DNA from: Blastococcus sp. TF02-8 | GTDB taxonomy: Bacteria; Actinomycetota; Actinomycetes; Mycobacteriales; Geodermatophilaceae | Assembly (NCBI RefSeq): GCF_003319175.1 | Contig: NZ_QOHK01000001.1 | Location: 372,001-436,000, forward strand | DNA length: 64,000 nucleotides | Reading direction: 5' to 3' | Part shown: positions 33,098 to 41,155 of the stretch, piece after piece | How positions within the stretch are numbered: the first letter of the stretch is position 1 | Layout of the letters: each line of letters opens with the position of its first letter | Made by a program: the position numbers and the translations under genes | The notes under the pieces: generated by a model | Seen by the model: only the letters and a program-made list of their open reading frames with translations | Told to the model about the DNA's origin: nothing | Databases searched by the model: none

Positions 33098-34273
33098 ATG
33101 CGGTTGCAGCTGTCCCCGGAGCTCGAGGCCTTCCGGGAGGAGATGCGCACCTTCTTCACCACCCAGGTTCCGCAGGAGATCCGCGACAAGGTCGCGGCCC
33201 ACCGGCACCTGACCAAGGACGAGTACGTCTCGGCCCAGCGCGCGCTCAACGCCGCCGGCCTGGCCGTGCCGCACTGGCCGGTCGAGTGGGGCGGCAAGGA
33301 CTGGACGCCGCTGCAGCGCCACATCTGGCGCGAGGAGATGCAGCTGGCCAACGTGCCCGAGCCCCTGGCGTTCAACGCCAGCATGATCGGCCCGGTGCTG
33401 GCCGCCTTCGGCAACCAGGAGCAGAAGGAGCGCTTCCTGGCCAAGACGGCGAACCTCGACATCTGGTGGTGCCAGGGCTTCTCCGAGCCCGACGCCGGCT
33501 CCGACCTCGCGTCGCTGCGCACCACCGCCGTGCGCGACGGCGACGACTGGGTCGTCAACGGCCAGAAGACCTGGACCACGCTCGGCCAGTACGCCGACTG
33601 GATCTTCTGCCTGTGCCGCACCGACCCGACCGCGGAGAAGAAGCAGCGCGGCATCTCGCTGCTGGTCTTCCCGATGGACACCCCCGGCGTCACCCTCCGC
33701 CCGATCGAGCTCATCGACGGTGGCTTCGAGGTCAACGAGGTCTTCTTCGAGGACGTGCGCGTCCCCGCCGAGAACCTGATCGGCGAGGAGAACCGCGGCT
33801 GGGACTACGCCAAGTTCCTGCTCGGCAACGAGCGCGTCGGCATCGCCCGGGTCGGGGCCACCAAGCGGCTCATCGCCCAGGCCAAGGAGTACGCGCAGGA
33901 GATCTCCGAGGGCGGCCGCCCGCTGCTGGAGACCCCGCGCATGGCCACCCGCATCGCCGAGCTGGAGAACGAGCTGCTCGCGCTGGAGCTCACCGCGCTG
34001 CGCGTCGTCGCCAACTCCGCCGACGGCAAGCCGCACCCGGCGTCCTCGGTGCTCAAGCTCCGCGGCTCGGAGCTGCAGCAGGCCGCCATGGAGCTGCTGG
34101 TCGACATCGCCGGCCCGCTCTCGCTGGCGTCCTTCGCCGAGGAGGGCTCGGACGTGCCCGACTTCGCACGGGTCTCCGCCCCGACGTACCTGAACTACCG
34201 GAAGGTCTCCATCTACGGAGGCTCGAACGAGGTTCAGCGCACCATCATCGCCGGCACGATCCTGGGGCTGTGA
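33098..34273 (+). CDS. Acyl-CoA dehydrogenase, first of a pair
   Basis: A 391-residue FAD-dependent acyl-CoA dehydrogenase. WWCQGFSEPDAGSDLASLRTTAVRDGDDWVVNGQKTWTT (about 125-163) is the flavin/substrate region; the C-terminus reads SIYGGSNEVQRTIIAGTILGL. In short-chain dehydrogenases the catalytic Glu sits in YEGT at this place; here it is Gly, so this protein may use another base or depend on its partner. The ATG at 33098 follows AAAGAGG. It is five bases from the second gene, the arrangement of heteromeric FadE pairs used for sterol side chains or branched acids in actinobacteria. Confidence 0.88.
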   Translation: MRLQLSPELEAFREEMRTFFTTQVPQEIRDKVAAHRHLTKDEYVSAQRALNAAGLAVPHWPVEWGGKDWTPLQRHIWREEMQLANVPEPLAFNASMIGPVLAAFGNQEQKERFLAKTANLDIWWCQGFSEPDAGSDLASLRTTAVRDGDDWVVNGQKTWTTLGQYADWIFCLCRTDPTAEKKQRGISLLVFPMDTPGVTLRPIELIDGGFEVNEVFFEDVRVPAENLIGEENRGWDYAKFLLGNERVGIARVGATKRLIAQAKEYAQEISEGGRPLLETPRMATRIAELENELLALELTALRVVANSADGKPHPASSVLKLRGSELQQAAMELLVDIAGPLSLASFAEEGSDVPDFARVSAPTYLNYRKVSIYGGSNEVQRTIIAGTILGL

Positions 34274-34278
34274 TCTAG

Positions 34279-35442
34279 ATGGACTTCACCTTCGACAGCG
34301 AGCAGAACGACCTGCGCGAGGCCGTCCGCGGTCTCCTCGAGCGCGCCTACGGGGACAGCGAGGTGCGCCGCAAGGTCGTCTCGAGCGACCCGGGCTTCGA
34401 CGAGAAGACCTGGTCGCGCCTGGCCGAGATGGGCCTGCTGGGCCTGCCCTTCGCCGAGGAGCACGGCGGCATGGGCGCCGGCCCCATCGAGGTCGCGATC
34501 GTGGCCGAGGAGATGGGCCGGGTCATCGCGCCCGAGCCGTTCATCGAGGCGGTCGTGCTCGCCGGTGGCCTGATCGCCGCCGCCGGCACCGACGAGCAGA
34601 AGGGCGAGCTCCACGGTGCCATCGCCGAGGGCACCACCATCCCCGCGTTCGCGCACGCCGAGATCGGCACCCGGTGGGTTCCGTCGGCGTCCGCGGTCAC
34701 CGCCACGCAGTCCGGCGACGGCTGGACCCTGAGCGGTGTCAAGGAGCCGGTGCCGGGCGGGGCGCGGGCCGACGTCCTCGTCGTCTCGGCCGTCGTCGAC
34801 GGCGGCACGGGCCTCTTCCTCGTGCAGGGCGACGCCGCAGGGCTCACCCGCACCGGCTACCGCACCCACGACGGCGGCCGCGCCGCTCGCGTCGCCTTCG
34901 ACGGCACCCCCGCGGTGGCGCTCGGTGCCGGCGGCGACCAGACCGCCGCCATCGAGCGGGCCCTGGCCGAGGCGCGCATCGCCTACAGCCACGAGTCGAT
35001 CGGGGCGATGGACACCGCGCTGCGCACCACCGCGGAGTACCTGAAGACCCGCAAGCAGTTCGGCGTGACCCTCAACCGGTTCCAGGCGCTCACCTTCCGC
35101 GCCGCGGACATGTACGTGTCCCTGGAGCTGGCCCGCAGCACCGCGCTGTGGGCGTCGATGGTGACCGACGCCGGCGGCGACGTCGTCGCCGCCGCGGACC
35201 GCGCCCGGCTGCAGACCAGCCGCGCCGGCCGGCACATCGGCAAGGAGGCCATCCAGCTGCACGGTGGTATCGGCGTGACCGCGGAGTACAAGGTCGGTCA
35301 CTACACCAGCCGGCTCACCGCCATCGACCACCTGCTGGGCGACGGCGACTGGGCTGCCGACCGGCTGGCCGCCGACGTCGCGGCGCACGAGACGGTCGAC
35401 CCGCTGGGCGCGCCGTACGCCCCCGGGGCAGGCGTGGCCTGA
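34279..35442 (+). CDS. Acyl-CoA dehydrogenase, second of a pair
   Basis: A 387-residue partner subunit. The order of helical N-domain, beta-domain and helical C-domain is kept, with ARIAYSHESIGAMDTALRTTAEYLKTRKQFGVTL (about 230-263) and QLHGGIGVTAEYKVGHYTSRL near the end. The usual SEPDAGSD flavin loop is replaced by HAEIGTRWVP and the region VKEPVPGGARADVLVVSA is shortened. Such divergence in the second subunit is typical of alpha2beta2 dehydrogenases (FadE26/27-like). A strong terminator follows. Confidence 0.87.
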   Translation: MDFTFDSEQNDLREAVRGLLERAYGDSEVRRKVVSSDPGFDEKTWSRLAEMGLLGLPFAEEHGGMGAGPIEVAIVAEEMGRVIAPEPFIEAVVLAGGLIAAAGTDEQKGELHGAIAEGTTIPAFAHAEIGTRWVPSASAVTATQSGDGWTLSGVKEPVPGGARADVLVVSAVVDGGTGLFLVQGDAAGLTRTGYRTHDGGRAARVAFDGTPAVALGAGGDQTAAIERALAEARIAYSHESIGAMDTALRTTAEYLKTRKQFGVTLNRFQALTFRAADMYVSLELARSTALWASMVTDAGGDVVAAADRARLQTSRAGRHIGKEAIQLHGGIGVTAEYKVGHYTSRLTAIDHLLGDGDWAADRLAADVAAHETVDPLGAPYAPGAGVA

Positions 35443-35456
35443 CCCTCGGTTCCACC

Positions 35457-35499
35457 GGCCGCGGCGTCGTCCCCCGATCAGGGGGATGGCGCCGCGGCC
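35457..35499 (+). terminator. Terminator after the acyl-CoA dehydrogenase pair
   Basis: A long hairpin: outer stem GGCCGCGGCG with CGCCGCGGCC, inner stem TCCCCC with GGGGGA, followed by GCATTTCC. It lies 15 bases after the stop codon. Confidence 0.75.
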
Positions 35500-35668
35500 G
35501 CATTTCCGGCACGCTCCGGTAACGGTCGAACCGCAATCGCCGCACGCGCCCCACCTGCACCGACGCACCCGTCGCCCTGCCGGTCCCGGGGTCGCCCGGC
35601 GGTCAGGCTTCCGCCGTTCGTGATCGAGACCCGGGCGGAGAGCCCGGGCCGTGCCCCCGGAGGACCCC

Positions 35669-36958
35669 GTGCGCCTGACCCGACTGCTCGTGGGAGGTTC
35701 GGTCCTCGCTCTGCTGAGCGGCACCGCCGCCTGCGGCCTGCAGACCATCGAACCGAAGATCCAGCTGCGCGACGCGCTCCAGGCCTTCGGCGACCAGCAG
35801 TCGGTCGCCGTGCGGCTGTCGGTCCCGAGCTCCGCGGACGACGTGCGCGCCTTCGCCGAGGCGACCGACGAGTCCGTCGAGAGCGAGGACATCGCCGACG
35901 AGGACCTCGACACCCTGCTCTCCTCGTCCATCGTCTACGGCTACGACAAGGGCGAGAAGGCCGACGACCCGGCCGACGACGCGGTCAGCGCCCAGGTCCG
36001 CATCGGCGACCTGACCGCCGGTGAGGTGCGCGCGATCGGGGAGACCGGGTACGCGCGGGTCGACCTGGACGGCCTGGTCGAGGAGTTCCCCGACATGGCC
36101 GAGGACGTCGACTCCTTCCGCGCCGAGCTCGACGGCGCGCCCACCGACGTGCCGGAGGCCCTGCTCGCGCCCGCTCGCGCCCTCGTCGACGGCGACTGGG
36201 TGTCCCTGGACGCCACGGAGCTGCTCGAGCAGATCGAGGCGATGGGCGGCGGGAGCACCCCCGAGGACGACAAGAAGCTCCAGTCGGACCTGCAGGAGCT
36301 GGGCGGCAAGGCCCTCAAGGACGCCGTGGTGTCGGTGGAGCGCAAGGGCGAGGACGACGACCTGGGCGACCACCTGGTCGTGAAGCTGAACCTGCGCAAG
36401 GGCTACGCCACGATCCGCGAGGGCCTGCCCGGCATCCTCCCCGAGTCCGAGGACCCGGCGACCCTGGAGGAGCTCCCGCCGGTCTCCGAGGTCCCGGACA
36501 AGGACGTCGACGCGTCGGTCTGGGTCCGCGACGGTGAGCTCACCCGCGCCGAGTTCGACGTCGCCCAGTTCCTGGACGAGCCCGCCGGGCACCTGGTGCT
36601 GCGCGCCGACGCCCTGGACGCCGAGCCGGTGAAGGCCCCGAAGGACGCGGTGCCGGTCGACGTCGCCGCGCTCATGGAGGGCGCGATGGCCGTTCCGCCG
36701 GGCACCGAGGAGGAGCTGGACGCCTACACGATCGCCGCGTGGGTGGACATGGACCTCACCACCGTGGCGTCCGACGAGGGCGGGGAGCCCTCCGTCGAGT
36801 ACCTGCCGGAGGTCATGTCCTACTACGAGGGCGCGACGCCGGACCTGGTGATCACCGCCGTGGGTGCGCAGGTGCAGGTGAGCACGGGCGGTGAGACCGT
36901 CTGCCTGACGCCGTCCCCCGACGGCATGGGCGAGGACATCGCCGACGGTCCCTGCTGA
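35669..36958 (+). CDS. Secreted lipoprotein, unknown function
   Basis: A 429-residue acidic protein. The N-terminus has Arg residues, a hydrophobic stretch LLVGGSVLALLSGTAAC and a Cys at about 22 that could be lipidated (box TAAC is imperfect because position -3 is Thr). The rest is rich in Asp, Glu and Val and resembles actinobacterial LpqN/LprG-like beta-rich lipoproteins only in general character; two Cys near the C-terminus (ETVCLTP, DGPC) could form a disulfide. The GTG at 35669 follows GGAGGACCCC, better than the ATG at 35651. Preceded and followed by terminators, so it is a single-gene unit. Confidence 0.7.
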   Translation: MRLTRLLVGGSVLALLSGTAACGLQTIEPKIQLRDALQAFGDQQSVAVRLSVPSSADDVRAFAEATDESVESEDIADEDLDTLLSSSIVYGYDKGEKADDPADDAVSAQVRIGDLTAGEVRAIGETGYARVDLDGLVEEFPDMAEDVDSFRAELDGAPTDVPEALLAPARALVDGDWVSLDATELLEQIEAMGGGSTPEDDKKLQSDLQELGGKALKDAVVSVERKGEDDDLGDHLVVKLNLRKGYATIREGLPGILPESEDPATLEELPPVSEVPDKDVDASVWVRDGELTRAEFDVAQFLDEPAGHLVLRADALDAEPVKAPKDAVPVDVAALMEGAMAVPPGTEEELDAYTIAAWVDMDLTTVASDEGGEPSVEYLPEVMSYYEGATPDLVITAVGAQVQVSTGGETVCLTPSPDGMGEDIADGPC

Positions 36959-36971
36959 CCCGACGCACGAC

Positions 36972-37016
36972 GGAGCCCCGTCCCCCCGTGAGGGGGGCGG
37001 GGCTCCCGGGCGTTTT
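36972..37016. terminator. Intrinsic terminator with T-run
   Basis: GGAGCCCC...CCCCCC, loop GTGA, then GGGGGG...GGGGCTCC forms a long GC stem; TTTT follows at 37013-37016. It closes the lipoprotein gene and is close to the end of the convergent SDR gene. Confidence 0.8.
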
Positions 37017-37078
37017 GTGCACTTTCCGCCCGGGCGGTTCGTGCACTTTCCGCCCGGGCGGTTCGTGCACTATCCGCC
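37017..37078. repeat. 24-bp direct repeat, 2.6 copies
   Basis: GTGCACTTTCCGCCCGGGCG GTTC (24 bases) occurs at 37017-37040 and 37041-37064, with a partial third copy at 37065-37078 differing at one base (CTATCC). Each unit contains the palindrome CCGCCCGGGCGG. It lies between the terminator and the SDR stop codon. Confidence 0.85.
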
Positions 37079-37085
37079 GCTGGGG

Positions 37086-37874
37086 TCAGGAGCCGATGCG
37101 GCCGACGACGAGGCGGTTGACCCAGTCCGGGCTGATGGAGGACGCGGCGGCCAGCACGCGGGTCTGCCGGCCGACGGTGCGGTGCGGCGACCGGGGCAGC
37201 CGCACCCGCTCGTGCACGACCTTCCACGCCGCGGCCGCGACGTCGGCCGGCGTCAGGCGCACCCCGAGCGCTGCGACCGGCGCCATCCCGACCCCGTCGC
37301 GGGTGACCATCTCGGTGTCGACGAACAGCGGCACCAGGCTGCGCACCCGCACGCCGTCGGTGCGCCACTCCAGGTCCAGTGCCTCGGTCAGCGACTTGAC
37401 CGCCGCCTTCGTCGCGCCGTAGGTGGCCAGTGTCGGCTGGCCGTACAGGGCCGAGGCCGAGCACAGGTTGAGCAGCAGACCGCGCCGCGCCCGCCGCAGG
37501 TAGTCGTGTCCGCTGTGCGCACCGAGCACCACGCCGATGACGTTGACGTCGACCTGACGGCGGTGCGTGCCGACGTCGATCCCGGCGAACGGCCCGGACG
37601 CGAGCACGCCGGCGTTGTTCACCAGGACGTCGAGCGTGCCGTCGGGGCAGAACCGCTCGAGGGCACTCCCCCACTGCCCGGCGTCCCGGACGTCGAGCGG
37701 CCCGTGCACCGCGTTCGGCCGGTCGCCCGCGACAGCGGCGACCGCGGCGGCGTCGACGTCGAACAGCCCGACCCGCCAGCCGGCGTCGAGGAACCGCTCC
37801 GCGATCGCGCGGCCGATCCCCCGCCCCGCTCCGGTCACCAGGATGCTTCCGCTCCGCCGTCGACGTGGGTTCAC
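37086..37874 (-). CDS. Short-chain dehydrogenase/reductase (SDR)
   Basis: A 262-residue classical SDR. SILVTGAGRGIGRAIAERFLDAGWRVGLFDVD binds NAD(P) (an Asp after the second strand favours NAD), LDVLVNNAGVLA follows, the catalytic Ser is in LNLCSASALYG and Tyr-x3-Lys in TYGATKAAVKS. The GTG at 37874 begins VNPRRRRSGS; an upstream in-frame start at 37916 would add a hydrophobic stretch and seems less likely. Substrate unknown. Single gene between a repeat cluster and the HDOD gene. Confidence 0.85.
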   Translation of the reverse strand: MNPRRRRSGSILVTGAGRGIGRAIAERFLDAGWRVGLFDVDAAAVAAVAGDRPNAVHGPLDVRDAGQWGSALERFCPDGTLDVLVNNAGVLASGPFAGIDVGTHRRQVDVNVIGVVLGAHSGHDYLRRARRGLLLNLCSASALYGQPTLATYGATKAAVKSLTEALDLEWRTDGVRVRSLVPLFVDTEMVTRDGVGMAPVAALGVRLTPADVAAAAWKVVHERVRLPRSPHRTVGRQTRVLAAASSISPDWVNRLVVGRIGS

Positions 37875-37937
37875 CGGGAAACTTCTACCGGAGACCCGGG
37901 CGAACAGTGCACACACCGCCCGGGAAGGGGTCCTTCT

Positions 37938-38774
37938 TCAGTCGCCGAGCATGGCGCGGCGCAGCTCGTCGGCGTCGGCCCGCACCTGGTCCAGCACCGG
38001 CACCAGGTCGTCCTCCCGCAGCTGGCCGCAGCTGAGCCGCACGATCGGGACGGTGTCGTAGTCCTCGACGTTGAGCCGGGCCGCGACCTCGAACGCCGAG
38101 CGGAGCAGACCGCCCTCCATCGAGGTGAGGTCGTCGACCTGGTTGAGCCGGCCGGTCATGCTGTGCGGGAAGCCCCACTGCTCCAGCGCCACGGCGGTCA
38201 GCCGCAGGCTGTTGATGCCGTAGCGGCGCAGCTCGGCGACCCGGCGCTCGGAGAGGTCGGGGTGCTCGGCGCTCAGCTCGGCGTAGCCCTCGGGGTCGTT
38301 GTGGTGCAGCAGCGCCGTGCCCATCTGCGCGAGCAGTCCCAGGCAGAGCGCGTCCTGGGGCCGCTCGCCGAAGCGCGGGGCCAGGGCGGAGGAAGCGAGC
38401 GCCAGGCTGGTCGTGACGTCCCAGAAGTTCTCCGGCAGGCGCGACTCGTCGTCCAGCTCGGTGAGCGCCACCGTGGCCATCGTGCGCACCGTGGTGAACC
38501 CGACGACGGTGACGGCGAACTGCAGCGAGGTGACCCGGCCGCGCATGCCGAAGTAGGCGGAGTTGGCCAGCTTCATCACCCGGCTGGCCAGGGCGACGTC
38601 GGAGGCGAGGATCCGCGACAGCACCTTGGCGCTGGTGTCGTCCTGGTTGGCCACGGAGACGATCTGCGCGGCGACCGGCCGCTGGGCGGCCATGGTGTCG
38701 ATGCTGGCGAGCACCTTCTCCAGGTCGAACACGGGTGCCGGCTCGGTGCGGGCCGGCAGCGGGGTGACGGTCAT
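37938..38774 (-). CDS. HDOD-domain signalling protein
   Basis: A 278-residue protein consisting mainly of one HDOD domain (about 20-215), recognised by DTSAKVLSRILASDVALASRVMKLANSAYFGMRGRVTSLQFAVTVVGFTTVRTMAT and later LCLGLLAQMGTALLHHND. HDOD proteins resemble HD phosphohydrolases without the catalytic His-Asp and act as protein scaffolds in signalling. Its ATG overlaps the stop of the GGDEF-EAL gene (ATGA), so it is made with a cyclic-di-GMP enzyme. Confidence 0.88.
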   Translation of the reverse strand: MTVTPLPARTEPAPVFDLEKVLASIDTMAAQRPVAAQIVSVANQDDTSAKVLSRILASDVALASRVMKLANSAYFGMRGRVTSLQFAVTVVGFTTVRTMATVALTELDDESRLPENFWDVTTSLALASSALAPRFGERPQDALCLGLLAQMGTALLHHNDPEGYAELSAEHPDLSERRVAELRRYGINSLRLTAVALEQWGFPHSMTGRLNQVDDLTSMEGGLLRSAFEVAARLNVEDYDTVPIVRLSCGQLREDDLVPVLDQVRADADELRRAMLGD

Positions 38775-40846
38775 CGGGTGCGGTCTCCATGGGCGGCGAA
38801 CCAGGCGGCGGCGTGCCCCCCGGTGAGGGGCTGGCTGAGGCTGAAGCCCTGCAGGTAGGTGACTCCCATGCGGGTGAGCTCCGCAGCCTGCTCGGGGGTC
38901 TCGACGCCCTCGGCCACGGTGCTGAGGTTCAGGCTCCGGGCGAGTGCGATGACGGCGGAGGCGATCTCGGTGTGCCCGTGGGCGAGCTCGGCCACGAAGG
39001 AGCGGTCCACCTTGAGGCAGTTCACCGGGAGGTGCCGCAGGTAGGCCAGCGACGAGTAGCCGGTGCCGAAGTCGTCGATCGCCAGCTCGACGCCGATCTC
39101 GCGCAGCTGGTGGAGGATCTCGCGCGCGGAGTCGGGGTCCTTCATCAGCGCCGACTCGGTGATCTCGATGGAGATCCGCGACGGGCTCAGGCCGTGCCGC
39201 TCGAGCGCCGCGCCGACCTGGGGCGGCAGGTTGGCGTCGAGCTGGAGCGCCGAGACGTTGACGTTCGCCCGGGCCGGCGCGGCCCAGCCCATGAGCCGGT
39301 CCCACTCGGCGAGCTGCCGGCAGGTCTCGTCCAGGACCAGCAGACCGAGACCGGCGATCAGGCCGCTCTCCTCCGCGAGCGGGACGAAGACGGCGGGGCT
39401 GATCATGCCGCGCTCGGCGTGCTCCCAGCGGGCCAGCGACTCGACGGCGACGGGGCTGCCGTCGGCCGTGCTGAAGATCGGCTGGTACATCAGCGTGATG
39501 TCGCGGCGCTCGATGGCGTCGCGCAGCTCCGCCACCAGCCGCAGCTTGTCGCGCGCCTGCTCGCGGGCGCGCTGGTCCAGGACGGTGATCCGCCCCTTGC
39601 CGCCGGCCTTGGCCTGGTACATGGCGATGTCGCAGTCGCGGATCAGTTCCTCCGCGCTGGCGTGCTCGTCGGTCTGGACGGTGACGCCGACGCTGGCGTA
39701 GGGCCGCACGTCCACCCCGCCCAGCCGCACCGGGCGGGCGAGCTCGACGGAGATGCGCTCGGCGAGTGCGACCGCCGCTCCCTGGTCCACGCTCTCGCAG
39801 ACCACGACGAACTCGTCGCCGCCGAACCGGGCCACGAGGTCACCGGGGCGCACGACGGCGCGCAGCCGGTAGGCGACCTCGGTGAGCAGCTCGTCGCCGG
39901 CGGTGTGCCCGAGGGAGTCGTTGACGACCTTGAAGTTGTCCAGGTCGAGGAAGAGGCAGGCCAGCCCGCTGGAACCGGGCGTGAACCGCCCGGCCACGTA
40001 CTGGGCCAGCAGGGTGCGGTTGGGCAGGCCGGTCAGCGGGTCGTGGTTGGCCTGGTGGGCGAGCTTGGCCTCGAAGGCCAGCCGGTCGGTGATGTCCTCG
40101 ATCGTGCCGACGAAGCCGGCGCCGACGCCGGGCGTGAACAGGTGGGCGAACCGGATGATCGTCGTCCGCACCGTCCCGTCCTCGCGCATGAGGCGGGCCT
40201 GCGTCTCGACCTCCTCGCCGTCCAGCGCCGCGGAGACCTGCTCGATCACCGTGTCGAGGTCGTCGGGGTGGACGGTGTCGATCCAGCCGGTGCCGAGCAG
40301 CTGCTCGGCGCGCCGGCCCACGAGGGTGCAGAAGGCGTCGTTGACGTGCGCCAGGCGCATGCCCTGCTCGGAGAGGAGCGTCGGCACCGGCGAGCGCTCG
40401 GTCAGGGTGGAGAAGCGGCGCTCGTGCGCGTCGGCGGTGGCCCGCAGGGCACGTTCCTGCTCGCTGGTCGTGGAGACCATGCGGATGGTCCACATGCGGC
40501 CGGACGGCGAGGGGGTGGTGGTCACCTGGGCCTCGACCGTCGCCCCGCTGGCGGTGCGCACCGGCAGGGTCATCCGGGCGGCGCGCTCCCGCCGGAGCAG
40601 CAGCTTGAGCTCCCCGCCGCCGAGGGTCGGGAAGAGGTGGTCCACGGGCAGGGCGCGCAGGTCGTCCAGGCCGTAGCCGAGCAGCTCGACGGCGCCGACG
40701 TTGCCCCACGTGATGCGGGAGCGGCTGCCCACGGTCTCGGCCACGACCAGCGCGAGGCTGTCGCTCACGGTGGCGCTGTAGAAGACCGACGAGACGATCT
40801 CCGGCGGCACGCGCTCGCCGTCGGGCACGCTGATGGTGACGCTCAC
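38771..40846 (-). CDS. PAS-GGDEF-EAL cyclic-di-GMP enzyme
   Basis: A 691-residue cytoplasmic protein. Two PAS-like units (about 30-120 and 145-260), then GGDEF (about 270-430) with HDPLTGLPNR and the intact active site ARFGGDEFVV, then EAL (about 445-685). In the EAL domain the signature is ESL rather than EAL but keeps the metal Glu; downstream motifs NVSALQLD, EITESAL, DDFGTGYSSL, KVDRSFV and EGVET are present, so phosphodiesterase activity is plausible. No membrane helix is seen. The GTG at 40846 follows GGGAGGACC. Co-expressed with the HDOD protein. Confidence 0.92.
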   Translation of the reverse strand: MSVTISVPDGERVPPEIVSSVFYSATVSDSLALVVAETVGSRSRITWGNVGAVELLGYGLDDLRALPVDHLFPTLGGGELKLLLRRERAARMTLPVRTASGATVEAQVTTTPSPSGRMWTIRMVSTTSEQERALRATADAHERRFSTLTERSPVPTLLSEQGMRLAHVNDAFCTLVGRRAEQLLGTGWIDTVHPDDLDTVIEQVSAALDGEEVETQARLMREDGTVRTTIIRFAHLFTPGVGAGFVGTIEDITDRLAFEAKLAHQANHDPLTGLPNRTLLAQYVAGRFTPGSSGLACLFLDLDNFKVVNDSLGHTAGDELLTEVAYRLRAVVRPGDLVARFGGDEFVVVCESVDQGAAVALAERISVELARPVRLGGVDVRPYASVGVTVQTDEHASAEELIRDCDIAMYQAKAGGKGRITVLDQRAREQARDKLRLVAELRDAIERRDITLMYQPIFSTADGSPVAVESLARWEHAERGMISPAVFVPLAEESGLIAGLGLLVLDETCRQLAEWDRLMGWAAPARANVNVSALQLDANLPPQVGAALERHGLSPSRISIEITESALMKDPDSAREILHQLREIGVELAIDDFGTGYSSLAYLRHLPVNCLKVDRSFVAELAHGHTEIASAVIALARSLNLSTVAEGVETPEQAAELTRMGVTYLQGFSLSQPLTGGHAAAWFAAHGDRTR

Positions 40847-41155
40847 GGTCCTCCCCTCGCTTCGCTCGGTCGACGCCGGCTGTTCGACGTCTGCACGGGT
40901 GTCTTCGGCCGGGTCTCCCCGCCCCTTTCACCCGAGCGCGCGCCGGTTCCCCCCTTGGGGGGAGGGCGGGAGCACGAGCCGTGACCCCTCGAACGGCGGA
41001 CACCCCATGGGGCGTGGGGTCCCTCACATTCGGCCCGACACCCGTCGTCACGGCCCGCGACGGGGCAAGATCCCATCGATCCACCGAGCACCGCGCACGA
41101 CCCCACCACTGGCAGCAGGCGACGAGGCCTGACCGCCGAGGAATGGAGCGCCACG
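40847..41155. other. Divergent intergenic region, GGDEF-EAL / pntA
   Basis: About 310 bases without a gene. Seen are GAGCGAAGCGAG-type repeat bases near 40856-40875, a CCCCCCTTGGGGGG element at 40949-40962, and a 7-bp hairpin CCCGTCG/CGACGGG at 41041-41064 followed by GCAAGAT. The last two are candidates for control of pntAB; no promoter with both boxes is convincing. Confidence 0.5.

Noticed and set aside
37017-37078. Insertion-sequence ends around the SDR gene
   Set aside because: Similar motifs flank the gene, but no transposase, inverted terminal repeat pair or target duplication is visible.
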